A stretch of DNA of 18,140 nt from an uncultured Oscillospiraceae bacterium (GTDB taxonomy: Bacteria > Bacillota > Clostridia > Oscillospirales > Oscillospiraceae), in contig CAJTLK010000038.1 in the NCBI GenBank assembly GCA_910577415.1, positions 1 to 18,140 on the forward strand. The letters are read 5' to 3'. This document shows positions 1 to 6,700 of the stretch, piece after piece; positions within the stretch are counted from its first letter, which is position 1; every line of letters begins with the position of its first letter. The notes beneath the pieces are model-generated. The model was not told the origin of the DNA, ran no database searches, and saw nothing but the letters and a program-made list of their open reading frames with translations. Position numbers and translations under genes: made by a program.

Positions 1-148
1 CGTCGGACTTCAGGGGGGTGACGGCCTGGCCGTTGATGGTCATGTTCATGGGAGTGACGGAGATGGTCTTATCTCCGCCCGCGGCTACTGCCGCGATCCC
101 CAAAACCATAGCAAAGGCCATAGCAAGGGCGACGATCCGTTTCTTCAT
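1..148 (-). CDS. Secreted protein, N-terminal part only (stalk-domain-like)
   Basis: This minus-strand gene runs off the left edge, so only the first 49 residues are visible. The start is the ATG at 148, preceded by AAAGGAGAG at good spacing. Residues 1-22 form a classical signal peptide: MKKR, then a hydrophobic run ending in AVAA, with no lipobox cysteine. The mature part begins GGDKTISVTPMNMTINGQAV. That pattern of short beta strands with a 'NGQAV' turn resembles the stalk / copper-amine-oxidase-N-like domains common in secreted clostridial proteins, but the visible part is too short to be sure. A near-consensus promoter lies about 80 bases upstream, so the gene is probably well expressed. 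The export call is firm; the domain call is an inference. Confidence 0.72.
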   Translation of the reverse strand, partial: MKKRIVALAMAFAMVLGIAAVAAGGDKTISVTPMNMTINGQAVTPLKSD

Positions 149-228
149 GTGTGCACTCTCCTTTGGGGTTATTTTGCACTGTGGGTCTCGTCCGTTTTCC
201 GCACGTTTCCCACAAATATTACAACACA

Positions 229-257
229 AGTATATATTAATAATATATGATTGTCAA
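229..257 (-). promoter_or_regulatory. Sigma-A type promoter for the secreted-protein gene
   Basis: On the minus strand a perfect -35 TTGACA (252-257) is separated by exactly 17 bases from a -10 TATACT (229-234), with an AT-rich spacer. It points at the gene starting at 148 and would give a leader of about 75 bases. The match is 6/6 and 5/6 to the vegetative consensus with optimal spacing, the best promoter in the window by eye. Confidence 0.85.
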
Positions 258-305
258 TCGTTATCTTTTTCAAAATTTTCCGCCATTTTGGTAACTTTTC
301 CCTTC

Positions 306-354
306 AAAAAAAAGCCCAAAAGGCGCAGAGCCTCTTGACTCCGCGCCTTTTGGG
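306..354 (-). terminator. Intrinsic terminator of udk
   Basis: Two 16-base arms (315-330 and 339-354) pair over their full length with an 8-base loop. The arms carry CCCAAAAGGCGC and its complement. In the minus-strand RNA the single non-Watson-Crick pair is a G-U wobble, whereas on the plus strand it is an A-C mismatch. The minus-strand transcript continues into C then eight U residues (306-313). Orientation and U-tract identify it as the terminator of uridine kinase, 13 bases past its stop. Confidence 0.92.
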
Positions 355-366
355 TTGGTACCGCCT

Positions 367-981
367 CTACTTTCCCACATGCTCCTTGATACGCCCTACG
401 ATCATGTCCAGGGCCACAACGTTATAGCCCCCCGCTGGGACAATGACGTCGGCGTATTTTTTGCTGGGTTCCACAAAAGCCTCGTGCATGGGCTTAACGG
501 TGGTAAGGTACTGGTCCACTACCGAATCCAGGGTCCGCTCCCGCTCCTTCACGTCCCGGAGGATGCGGCGGAGGATACGCACGTCGGCGTCGGTGTCCAC
601 AAAAATTTTAATGTCCATCAGGTCCCGGAGGGGCTTATTTTCAAAGATGAGGATACCCTCCACGATGACCACCCGGGTAGGCTTGACCTCCACGGTCTTG
701 TCCGAGCGGTTATGGACGGTGTAGTCATAGACGGGACACTGGATGCTCTCACCGGAGCGCAGGGTAATGAGGTCCCGCACCAGCCGGTCTGTGTCAAAGG
801 CGTCGGGGTGGTCATAGTTGAGCTTGCTGCGCTCTTCGTAGGTCATGCCCTCGTGCCGCTTATAATAGTTGTCGTGGTAGATGACCGAAACGTCCGGGCC
901 GAAGCGCTCCTTCAGCTTTTTTGTGAGAGTGGTCTTGCCTGAGCCGGTGCCCCCGGCGATCCCGATGACCATAGTCTCCAT
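367..981 (-). CDS. udk: Uridine kinase
   Basis: Phosphorylates uridine and cytidine to UMP and CMP with a nucleoside triphosphate, the pyrimidine salvage step in the cytosol. The 204-residue product has the P-loop GGTGSGKT at 10-17, the family segments YHDNYYK (35-41), NYDHPDAFD (55-63) and YDYTVHNR (85-92) for nucleoside binding, VEGIL (107-111), and a lid-type RRILRD/ERERT stretch near 138-150. Length fits bacterial Udk of about 205-210 residues. I start at ATG 981 because AAAGGGGG lies 8 bases upstream. A TTG six bases earlier (987) is too close to that site, and starting there would only add two residues. A small unknown ORF ends 23 bases upstream on the same strand, so the two may be cotranscribed. 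A strong terminator follows. Confidence 0.95.
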   Translation of the reverse strand: METMVIGIAGGTGSGKTTLTKKLKERFGPDVSVIYHDNYYKRHEGMTYEERSKLNYDHPDAFDTDRLVRDLITLRSGESIQCPVYDYTVHNRSDKTVEVKPTRVVIVEGILIFENKPLRDLMDIKIFVDTDADVRILRRILRDVKERERTLDSVVDQYLTTVKPMHEAFVEPSKKYADVIVPAGGYNVVALDMIVGRIKEHVGK

Positions 982-1004
982 ATCCAACGCCCCCTTTTGT
1001 CATA

Positions 1005-1241
1005 TCATATCATATCTTGCCAGAAATGTGTAGTGGAAATGTGGGTCTGGACATATTCAAAATCCGCCATAAACGCTTTGTACTCCAATTCCAGCTTACC
1101 CCGCCAGGACTCCGGGAACTCTATGGAAAGGCCCAGAAACCTGTCCAGGTATTCCACCTTATCCCACTCCGTCACATCGGGCCACAAAGCGGGAAAAAAA
1201 CCTTGCATTTCCCCAAAAACTGTGTTAAGATGTATATCCAT
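1005..1241 (-). CDS. Small hypothetical protein (78 codons)
   Basis: I do not recognise this protein. Its central part, with residues such as VTEWDKVEYLDRFLGLSIEF, uses GC-ending codons like its neighbours and reads as a genuine soluble protein rich in aromatic and acidic residues; no signal peptide or membrane segment is visible. The stop lies 23 bases upstream of udk, which would fit one operon. Against it, the ATG at 1241 has no Shine-Dalgarno sequence, no other start lies upstream before an in-frame stop, and the secG promoter sits on the opposite strand within its first codons. It could be a real small gene, one with a later GTG start inside, or the remnant of a longer gene that lost its 5' end. 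Confidence 0.4.
   Translation of the reverse strand: MDIHLNTVFGEMQGFFPALWPDVTEWDKVEYLDRFLGLSIEFPESWRGKLELEYKAFMADFEYVQTHISTTHFWQDMI
1203..1231 (+). promoter_or_regulatory. Probable promoter of secG
   Basis: TTGCAT (1203-1208), a 17-base spacer and TAAGAT (1226-1231) lie about 88 bases ahead of the secG start. The -35 matches 3/6 and the -10 4/6. The same -35 hexamer with the same spacing recurs at the stronger promoter at 16025. No other plausible promoter was seen between 1240 and 1319. Confidence 0.5.
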
Positions 1242-1318
1242 GAAATGAGAGGGCGGAGTATGCCCTTATCAAAAAAATTTACTTCGCTCTTCCAGGGCGG
1301 GGAAAGGAACGATGAACT

Positions 1319-1555
1319 GTGGAGATTTTAAAGCTGGTCATGACCATTATTCAAGTGCTGCTGGGCCTGTTCCTGACGGCTGTGGTGCTGCTTCAGGAGG
1401 GCAAGACCGCCGGTATCAACGGCGCTGTGGGCGGCGGAAGCGACACCTTCCTGTCCAAGAACAAGGCCAAGACCTGGAACGCCAAGCTGGCCCGCTGGAC
1501 CAAGTGGGTGGCCATCGTCTTTATTGTCCTGACCCTGGTCATCTGCCTACTGTAA
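1319..1555 (+). CDS. secG: Preprotein translocase subunit SecG
   Basis: Small auxiliary subunit of the SecYEG protein-conducting channel in the cytoplasmic membrane; it assists SecA-driven export. The 78-residue product has the SecG plan: a first membrane helix at about 5-26 containing VLLQEGK, a glycine-rich cytoplasmic loop (GINGAVGGGSDTF, 32-44), a basic stretch KNKAKTWNAKLARWTK, and a second helix at about 62-78. The start is GTG 1319, nine bases after GGAAAGGAA. An ATG at 1312 is in another frame that runs through the gene as a shadow. SecG followed by RNase R is a common Firmicute arrangement; a terminator between them suggests partly separate expression. Confidence 0.94.
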   Translation: MEILKLVMTIIQVLLGLFLTAVVLLQEGKTAGINGAVGGGSDTFLSKNKAKTWNAKLARWTKWVAIVFIVLTLVICLL

Positions 1556-1565
1556 GCTTGAACGG

Positions 1566-1598
1566 AAACGCCCTCCCCCAAGGGGAGGGCGTTTTTTT
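1566..1598 (+). terminator. Intrinsic terminator after secG
   Basis: A perfect 10-bp stem, CGCCCTCCCC (1569-1578) with GGGGAGGGCG (1582-1591), closes on a 3-base loop and is followed by seven T residues (1592-1598). Three upstream A residues can pair with the first T residues. It lies 11 bases past the secG stop and only 33 bases ahead of the RNase R start. A TATACT at 1602-1607 just behind it has no matching -35, so RNase R may depend on read-through. Confidence 0.92.
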
Positions 1599-1631
1599 GG
1601 TTATACTACCTCAAAAAGCGAGGTCATTTTT

Positions 1632-3767
1632 ATGCCGACAAACAACGATATCCTTACCGGACGCTACCAGGGCACTGGCCGGGGCTTCGGCTTCTTTATC
1701 CCCGACGGCGCCTCCTCCCGCTCTGAGGACTGCTTTATCCCGCCCCACCGGGAGCTGGGGGCCTGGGACGGCGACCATGTGGAGGCGGCCCTGGAGCCAG
1801 AGGGCCCCGCTCTCTGCGTTCGCGGGGTTCCCTCCGGCTGCGCCGGCCCCACCCAACCAGGCCGCAGAATAGCCCATATCACAGCCATTTTGGAGCGGGG
1901 CAACCCCACTGTCACCGGGGTCATCCGTAAGGAAAACCGTCAAATTTGGCTCCTCCCCGACAACGAACGCCTCCCCGGCGCCATCAAGCTGCCGGGGAAA
2001 ACCAAGGTCAGGGACGGAGAGCGGGCGGCGGTGAGAGTCTCCTCCTACGGTACCCTTTCCACTCCTCCTCTGGGCACTTTGGACGCTGACTTTGGCCCCT
2101 CTGGGAGCCGGATGGCCGCAGTGGAGGCCATCCTCTACCGGCAGGGGGTGGAGCGGGAGTTTCCCGACGAGGTAACGCGTGAGGCCCAGGCCATTTCCCA
2201 GACCGTTCCCGCCGAGGCCATAGAGAGACGGCTGGACCTCCGGGAGGAGCTGATCATCACCATCGACGGCGCCGCCACCAAGGACATCGACGACGCTATC
2301 TCCCTCAAACGGGAGGGAGAAAACTGGCTTCTGGGCGTTCACATCGCCGACGTGAGCCACTATGTTCTTCCCGGCAGCGCCTTGGATGAGGAGGCCTTTT
2401 CCCGGGGGACCTCGGTGTACTTTGCCGACCAGGTGGTACCCATGCTGCCCGTGGCCCTGTCCAACGGGATCTGCTCCCTGAATCCCGGCGTGGATCGGCT
2501 GGCGCTGAGCTGCCTGATGACCCTGAACAAGTCCGGCGAGGTCGTCTCCCACTCCATCGCCGCCTCGGTCATCTGCTCCAAAGAGCGCATGACTTATGAA
2601 GACTGCAACCTTTTATTGGACAGCAGCCGGGAGGGCGACCCCCTCCGCGCCTCTTTGGCAGAAAAATATGCCCACATCCTCCCCATGCTCCGGGATATGG
2701 CGGAGCTTTCCCGCAGGCTGGAAAAAAGACGGATGGACCGGGGCAGTCTGGACCTGGAGACCCAGGAGAGCTATATCCTCTGCGACAGCCTTGGCAAGCC
2801 GGTGGACATCCTCCCCAGGAGCCAGGGGGTAAGCGAGAAGCTTATCGAATCCTTCATGCTTGCCGCCAATGAGACGGTGGCCCACCACCTCTTCGACCTC
2901 CACGCTCCCGCCGTCTACCGCATCCACGAAAAGCCCTCCCAGGACAAGCTGGACACCCTCCGCGCCATGCTCTCCCCCCTGGGGCTGACGGTGAAGGACG
3001 GCAGCGCCCACTCGCTGCAAAAGGTCCTGAACGCGGTGAAAGGAAAACCCGAAGCTCCCGCGGTGGGCATGATGGTGCTGCGCTCCATGATGAAGGCCCG
3101 CTACTCCACCGAGAATTTGGGCCACTTTGGTCTGGCCGCTCCGTATTACTGCCACTTTACCTCCCCCATCCGCCGCTATCCTGACCTGATGGTCCACCGC
3201 TGTCTCCACGCCCTGCTCTCCCACGCCGGGACAAAGCAGTTGGGGCGGCTGCGGAAGAGCTGTGAAAGTGCCGCCGTCCAGTCCTCCCAGCGGGAGATCG
3301 CCGCTCAGACCGCCGAGCGGGACATTGACAAGCTCTACTTCGCCGACTATATGCAGGGGCACATTGGGGAGGTCTTCTCCGCCGCGGTCTCCGGGGCGAC
3401 CCGTTTTGGCCTCTTCGCCGCCCTGGGCAATGGAGTGGAGGGCTTTATCCCCGTGGAGACCCTGCCCCAGGACCACTATGCCTATGACGAAGCCTCCCTC
3501 ACCCTCACCGGGGAGCGGACGGGCCGGAGCTTCCCTTTTGGCATGGCATTGGAGGTCATCTGTATTTCCGCCGATCCCGGCACTGGGCGAATAGAATTCC
3601 GCCTTCCCGACGGCCAGGAAGCCCCCTTCAAGCCGGAGGAACACTCCCGCAGCCGAGAAAAGCGGCCCCTGCCCAAGACCTCCAAGCCCCCCATCCACGG
3701 CAAACGGCCCTCAAACCGCCGCTCCATGCACGTACCCAAGCGAGGCAGAAAAGGCAAACGGCGGTAA
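1632..3767 (+). CDS. rnr: Ribonuclease R (3'-5' exoribonuclease), lacking the N-terminal HTH
   Basis: Processive hydrolytic 3'-5' exonuclease that degrades structured RNA and acts in mRNA decay and RNA quality control. The 711-residue product opens directly in a cold-shock-type OB fold (GRGFGFFIP near residue 17). The RNB catalytic core carries IDGAATKDIDDA with the four metal-binding aspartates D212, D218, D220 and D221, then HIADVSHYV, and FTSPIRRYPDL from F509. An S1 RNA-binding domain spans about 576-657 and the protein ends in a Lys/Arg-rich tail. Most Firmicute RNase R proteins begin with about 60-70 residues of winged-helix sequence, which is absent here. The secG terminator lies immediately upstream, so no hidden upstream start can supply it. 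The site GCGAGGT precedes the ATG. No smpB follows, unlike the classic secG-rnr-smpB order. Confidence 0.94.
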   Translation: MPTNNDILTGRYQGTGRGFGFFIPDGASSRSEDCFIPPHRELGAWDGDHVEAALEPEGPALCVRGVPSGCAGPTQPGRRIAHITAILERGNPTVTGVIRKENRQIWLLPDNERLPGAIKLPGKTKVRDGERAAVRVSSYGTLSTPPLGTLDADFGPSGSRMAAVEAILYRQGVEREFPDEVTREAQAISQTVPAEAIERRLDLREELIITIDGAATKDIDDAISLKREGENWLLGVHIADVSHYVLPGSALDEEAFSRGTSVYFADQVVPMLPVALSNGICSLNPGVDRLALSCLMTLNKSGEVVSHSIAASVICSKERMTYEDCNLLLDSSREGDPLRASLAEKYAHILPMLRDMAELSRRLEKRRMDRGSLDLETQESYILCDSLGKPVDILPRSQGVSEKLIESFMLAANETVAHHLFDLHAPAVYRIHEKPSQDKLDTLRAMLSPLGLTVKDGSAHSLQKVLNAVKGKPEAPAVGMMVLRSMMKARYSTENLGHFGLAAPYYCHFTSPIRRYPDLMVHRCLHALLSHAGTKQLGRLRKSCESAAVQSSQREIAAQTAERDIDKLYFADYMQGHIGEVFSAAVSGATRFGLFAALGNGVEGFIPVETLPQDHYAYDEASLTLTGERTGRSFPFGMALEVICISADPGTGRIEFRLPDGQEAPFKPEEHSRSREKRPLPKTSKPPIHGKRPSNRRSMHVPKRGRKGKRR

Positions 3768-3816
3768 AAGTTCGCAAAACGAGAAAAAGGTAAGTTTTCA
3801 GAAAACCTTAAGGTTT

Positions 3817-3860
3817 TGTAACCCTTCTGTCACCCATTTTTCTCCCTTCTGTGATATGCT
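3817..3860 (+). promoter_or_regulatory. 11-bp-periodic TGTnAC array with extended -10 (Pho-box-like)
   Basis: Four units begin exactly 11 bases apart: TGTAACCCTTC at 3817, TGTCACCCATT at 3828, a degenerate TTTCTCCCTTC at 3839, and TGTGATATGCT at 3850. The last contains an extended -10, TGA followed by TATGCT (3855-3860), and no -35 hexamer lies at the right distance, the layout of an activator-dependent promoter. OmpR/PhoB-family regulators bind direct repeats spaced 11 bp, usually ending just upstream of the -10. The gene downstream encodes a PstS-like protein, which fits phosphate control, but the regulator itself is not in the window. A predicted start near 3867 gives a leader of about 34 bases. 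Confidence 0.6.
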
Positions 3861-3900
3861 GGTATCAGGACCCCAAAACTTGTGGATCGAGGTGCTTGTT

Positions 3901-4938
3901 ATGAAAAAACTTCTCTCTTTAACTCTGTCTCTGGCCATGGTCTTCACCCTGTGCGCCTGCAGCCCCAAGGAGGCCGAGGCCACACCCACCCCCGCTCCTG
4001 CGGTGAGCGAGACCCCTGCCGCCACGGCCACCCCGGCTCCCGCTCCCTCTCAGGAGCCCTTCCGCTTTACCCGGGAGAACTTCCCCCGTCTGGACGGCTC
4101 CACCGCCAATGTCCCCCTGGGCCAGGCCATTGCCGCCGTGCTCCTGGGGGAGAGCCGGGAAAGCGTGAGCGACCTCATCCAGTTCAACAAGACCTCCCGG
4201 GCCTACTATAATCTGGTGGACGGCAACGCCGACCTGCTGGTGGTGGCCGAAGGAGGCGAGGACTCCTACGCCTACCGGGACGAGCATGGCAAGAAGTGGC
4301 GGATGGAGCCTATCGCCAACGAGACCCTGGTCTTTTTCGTCAACGCCGATAACCCGGTGGACGGCCTGACCCTGGACCAGGTGCGGGACATCTACTCCGG
4401 CAAGATCACCAACTGGAAAGAGGTGGGCGGCGCCGACGCCCCCATTCAGGCCTACCAGCGGCCCAAGGGAGGCGGCAGCCAGGCCATTATGGACAAGGAG
4501 GTCATGGGGGACCTGCCCATGATGGAGGCCCCCAATATCGACTATGTGGTCTCCTCCATGGAGGGTATCATCGAGGCCGTCCGTGGCTGGGATGACCGGC
4601 CCGAGGCCCTGGGCTACACCGTCTATTACTACGCCAGCGACATGGGCATGACCGACGGGCTGAAGCTCCTCTCCATTGACGGTGTGGAGCCCAATGACGA
4701 CACCATCCGCTCCGGCGAGTACCCCATCCACACTGCCTACTACGCCGTCATGGATTCCGAGACCCCCGCCGACAGCCCCGCGGGCATTCTCTTTGACTGG
4801 CTGCTGGGCCAGGAGGGTCAGGACCTCATCGCACATGAGGGCTATGTGTCCGTGCTGGAGCCGTCAAAACGAGAAGGGAAGCTCACGTGGGCGGATGCTG
4901 TCCGTCCCTACACAGGATCAAAGGAGGCCACGGCATGA
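3901..4938 (+). CDS. PstS-like substrate-binding lipoprotein
   Basis: Probable extracytoplasmic solute-binding lipoprotein of the phosphate-binding (PstS/PBP-like) class, anchored to the outer face of the membrane. The 345-residue product has a signal peptide with lipobox LCAC (lipidated C20), a Pro/Thr/Ala linker at about 24-53, then a binding domain beginning RLDGSTANVPLGQAI (63-77), where the GST turn is typical of phosphate binders. Further family hallmarks are the IYSGKITNWKEVGG segment and RPKGGGSQAIM. The start is ATG 3901 after GAGGTG; an in-frame ATG at 3856 sits in the promoter and lacks a ribosome site. No ABC permease or ATPase genes follow. Instead the stop overlaps the next start as ATGA, coupling it to a WG-repeat lipoprotein. 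It may act as a sensor or scavenger for a transporter encoded elsewhere; the ligand is not proven. Confidence 0.85.
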   Translation: MKKLLSLTLSLAMVFTLCACSPKEAEATPTPAPAVSETPAATATPAPAPSQEPFRFTRENFPRLDGSTANVPLGQAIAAVLLGESRESVSDLIQFNKTSRAYYNLVDGNADLLVVAEGGEDSYAYRDEHGKKWRMEPIANETLVFFVNADNPVDGLTLDQVRDIYSGKITNWKEVGGADAPIQAYQRPKGGGSQAIMDKEVMGDLPMMEAPNIDYVVSSMEGIIEAVRGWDDRPEALGYTVYYYASDMGMTDGLKLLSIDGVEPNDDTIRSGEYPIHTAYYAVMDSETPADSPAGILFDWLLGQEGQDLIAHEGYVSVLEPSKREGKLTWADAVRPYTGSKEATA

Positions 4939-6638
4939 AACAGCTTCTCCCGTTGGCCCTGGCGTTGGCGCTGACCCTGGCCGGGTGCGGCGCGCCCTCG
5001 GGGGAGGCCCTTCCGCCCCAGCCGTCCGAGGGGGTTGAGACCGCCGCGCCCATCCCAACCCTTACGCCGTCGGCCAAGCCCATCCCCACCGATGGGCCAT
5101 ACGTCTATACCGACTATTCCAAGCTGGAGGACAACGTCCCCCGTCCCAATGTCTATGAACGCTGGCACGGGGAATTCACCGACCACCTCATCCCCTCTCC
5201 TGACTACGGCCACCTTCTCCCCTTCTCCGGCTCCGCCATTGCCGACGAGTGGGGTGGAGAGTACGACACCTATGCTCTGGACGGTCTGATGACCTTAGAG
5301 GGCAAGGTGGTGGTGGACCCGGTGTACGCCGCCGTCACCCAGCTCTGCTCCGGTGGAGACTATGACTACGGCTATCCTGATACCTACTATCCCGCCTTTC
5401 TCCTCTCCCGGTACGCCGGGGACGGAGGCGGAGGCAAGCCGGGCGCCCTCTTTGGGGCCTATGACGACGTGCGCTCAGTGCTTTGCGCCGCCGACGGCAG
5501 CTGGGTCACGCCAGAATACCGCTTCTCCTACGCCGCCCAGGTCTACGGCTATGGCGTACAGGACGGCGCCATTTTCGCCCTGCGGGATAAAAACGTCCTC
5601 TGCCTGCTGGATATCTCTACTGGGGAGGAAATTTTCTCTGCTACCCTGGAGGGCTTGGAGGATGAGACCCTGAACAGTGTGCTGGACAGCGTCTATTACG
5701 GTGACGGGCGGATCACCCTTAACGTACCCATGTACAAGTACAATAACAACGTCGTTACTGAGACCCACTCTCTCCGCTGCTGGGATATAAACGGCAGGGA
5801 AATTTCCCTCCCCGATGATGTGGACGTGATCTACGGCTTCGCCGAGGGGCTGTGTCCCGCCCGGAGAACAGGGGGCACGGGCTACGCCTGGGGCTACCTG
5901 GGACTGGATGGGCAATGGGCCATTTCCCCCCAGTTCACCGATGCAAGGGCCTTTGAGGATGGAGTGGCCCTGCTGGGCAGCCACGCCCACACCCTCATCG
6001 ACCACCAGGGCAATATCCTCTATGAGACCCCCACCTATGACCACTGCCAGCAGACCGGAGACTATTGGTACTTCACCGGCTACTCCGACGATTTGGGGCT
6101 GGTGCTGGACAAGGAGGGCAACGAGGTGAACTCCCCCCTCCTCCACGGCGGGAGGGTGAACGTCCTGAACTACGGCTGGGCCGTCATGGAAAACCCCGAC
6201 GGCTCCCGTACCCTGGCAAAAGGAGAAAAGAGCTGGGCCGTACCAGCAGGGTGGGACTATATTTGGCAGCAAAATGTTACCGAGGACACGGTCTATCTGA
6301 GCAGCTGGGCATACAGCGGGGACGACCCCCACTGGGCCATCTGGCGGCCTGAGACCGGGGAAGCCCCCACCATTCTTCCCGGATATTTAGATTCCCTCCG
6401 TACCGACCTCGTGACCGGGGAGCAATACTGTGTCATTGCGGACGATTACAGCGCCAGCGCCTACCACATCACCGACCTGAACGGCAAGGTGCTTTTCGAC
6501 GGTCTGAAGGGCCGATCTCAGCTCTGCGGCGGACGGTGCCTCACCAGCGGCAGCGACAACGGCAGCCGCTGGGTGGAGCTGCGGGACCAGGGCGGCAGCG
6601 TTCTCTTCTACCGCCAGTGGGCCAGCCCCTTTGAGTAA
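4935..6638 (+). CDS. WG-repeat lipoprotein (first of two paralogs)
   Basis: Function unknown. The 567-residue product has a signal peptide with lipobox LAGC (C18), a Pro-rich linker to about 50, then an extended beta-rich region with WG-type repeats. The clearest is WGYLGLDGQWAISPQF from W319, followed by DARAFEDGVALLG and HTLIDHQGNILYE; a weaker one reads LMTLEGKVVVDPVY near 120. Such repeats form beta-propeller-like or solenoid folds and usually mediate binding. The ATG overlaps the stop of the PstS-like gene (ATGA, 4935-4938) and its ribosome site AAGGAGG lies inside that gene, so translation is probably coupled. The start region, linker and N-terminal segment (YTDYSKL, EFTDHLIP, LMTLEGKV) match the next gene closely, indicating a tandem duplication. 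Confidence 0.82.
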   Translation: MKQLLPLALALALTLAGCGAPSGEALPPQPSEGVETAAPIPTLTPSAKPIPTDGPYVYTDYSKLEDNVPRPNVYERWHGEFTDHLIPSPDYGHLLPFSGSAIADEWGGEYDTYALDGLMTLEGKVVVDPVYAAVTQLCSGGDYDYGYPDTYYPAFLLSRYAGDGGGGKPGALFGAYDDVRSVLCAADGSWVTPEYRFSYAAQVYGYGVQDGAIFALRDKNVLCLLDISTGEEIFSATLEGLEDETLNSVLDSVYYGDGRITLNVPMYKYNNNVVTETHSLRCWDINGREISLPDDVDVIYGFAEGLCPARRTGGTGYAWGYLGLDGQWAISPQFTDARAFEDGVALLGSHAHTLIDHQGNILYETPTYDHCQQTGDYWYFTGYSDDLGLVLDKEGNEVNSPLLHGGRVNVLNYGWAVMENPDGSRTLAKGEKSWAVPAGWDYIWQQNVTEDTVYLSSWAYSGDDPHWAIWRPETGEAPTILPGYLDSLRTDLVTGEQYCVIADDYSASAYHITDLNGKVLFDGLKGRSQLCGGRCLTSGSDNGSRWVELRDQGGSVLFYRQWASPFE

Positions 6639-6700
6639 AGGGACGTATCCCCGCAGAGGCTTTCTCCGGTATCCTATCATTATATAAAGGAGGCCACGGT

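Noticed and set aside
193..214. Tandem 11-base repeat CGTTTTCCGCA / CGTTTCCCACA in the leader of the first gene
   Set aside because: Only two copies at 9 of 11 identity, downstream of the promoter, without the TGTnAC core; most likely chance.
355..942. Long plus-strand frame antisense to uridine kinase
   Set aside because: It mirrors udk, has no ribosome site and its product is low-complexity His/Val-rich, as expected of an antisense frame in GC-rich DNA.
3802..3817. Perfect palindrome AAAACCTTAAGGTTTT after RNase R as a terminator
   Set aside because: The stem is AT-rich and no T-run follows; it may only be incidental to the adjacent promoter array.
6659..6687. Separate promoter for the second WG lipoprotein (TATATAA at 6681)
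   Set aside because: No -35 at a suitable distance, and the predicted start would fall inside the ribosome binding site.
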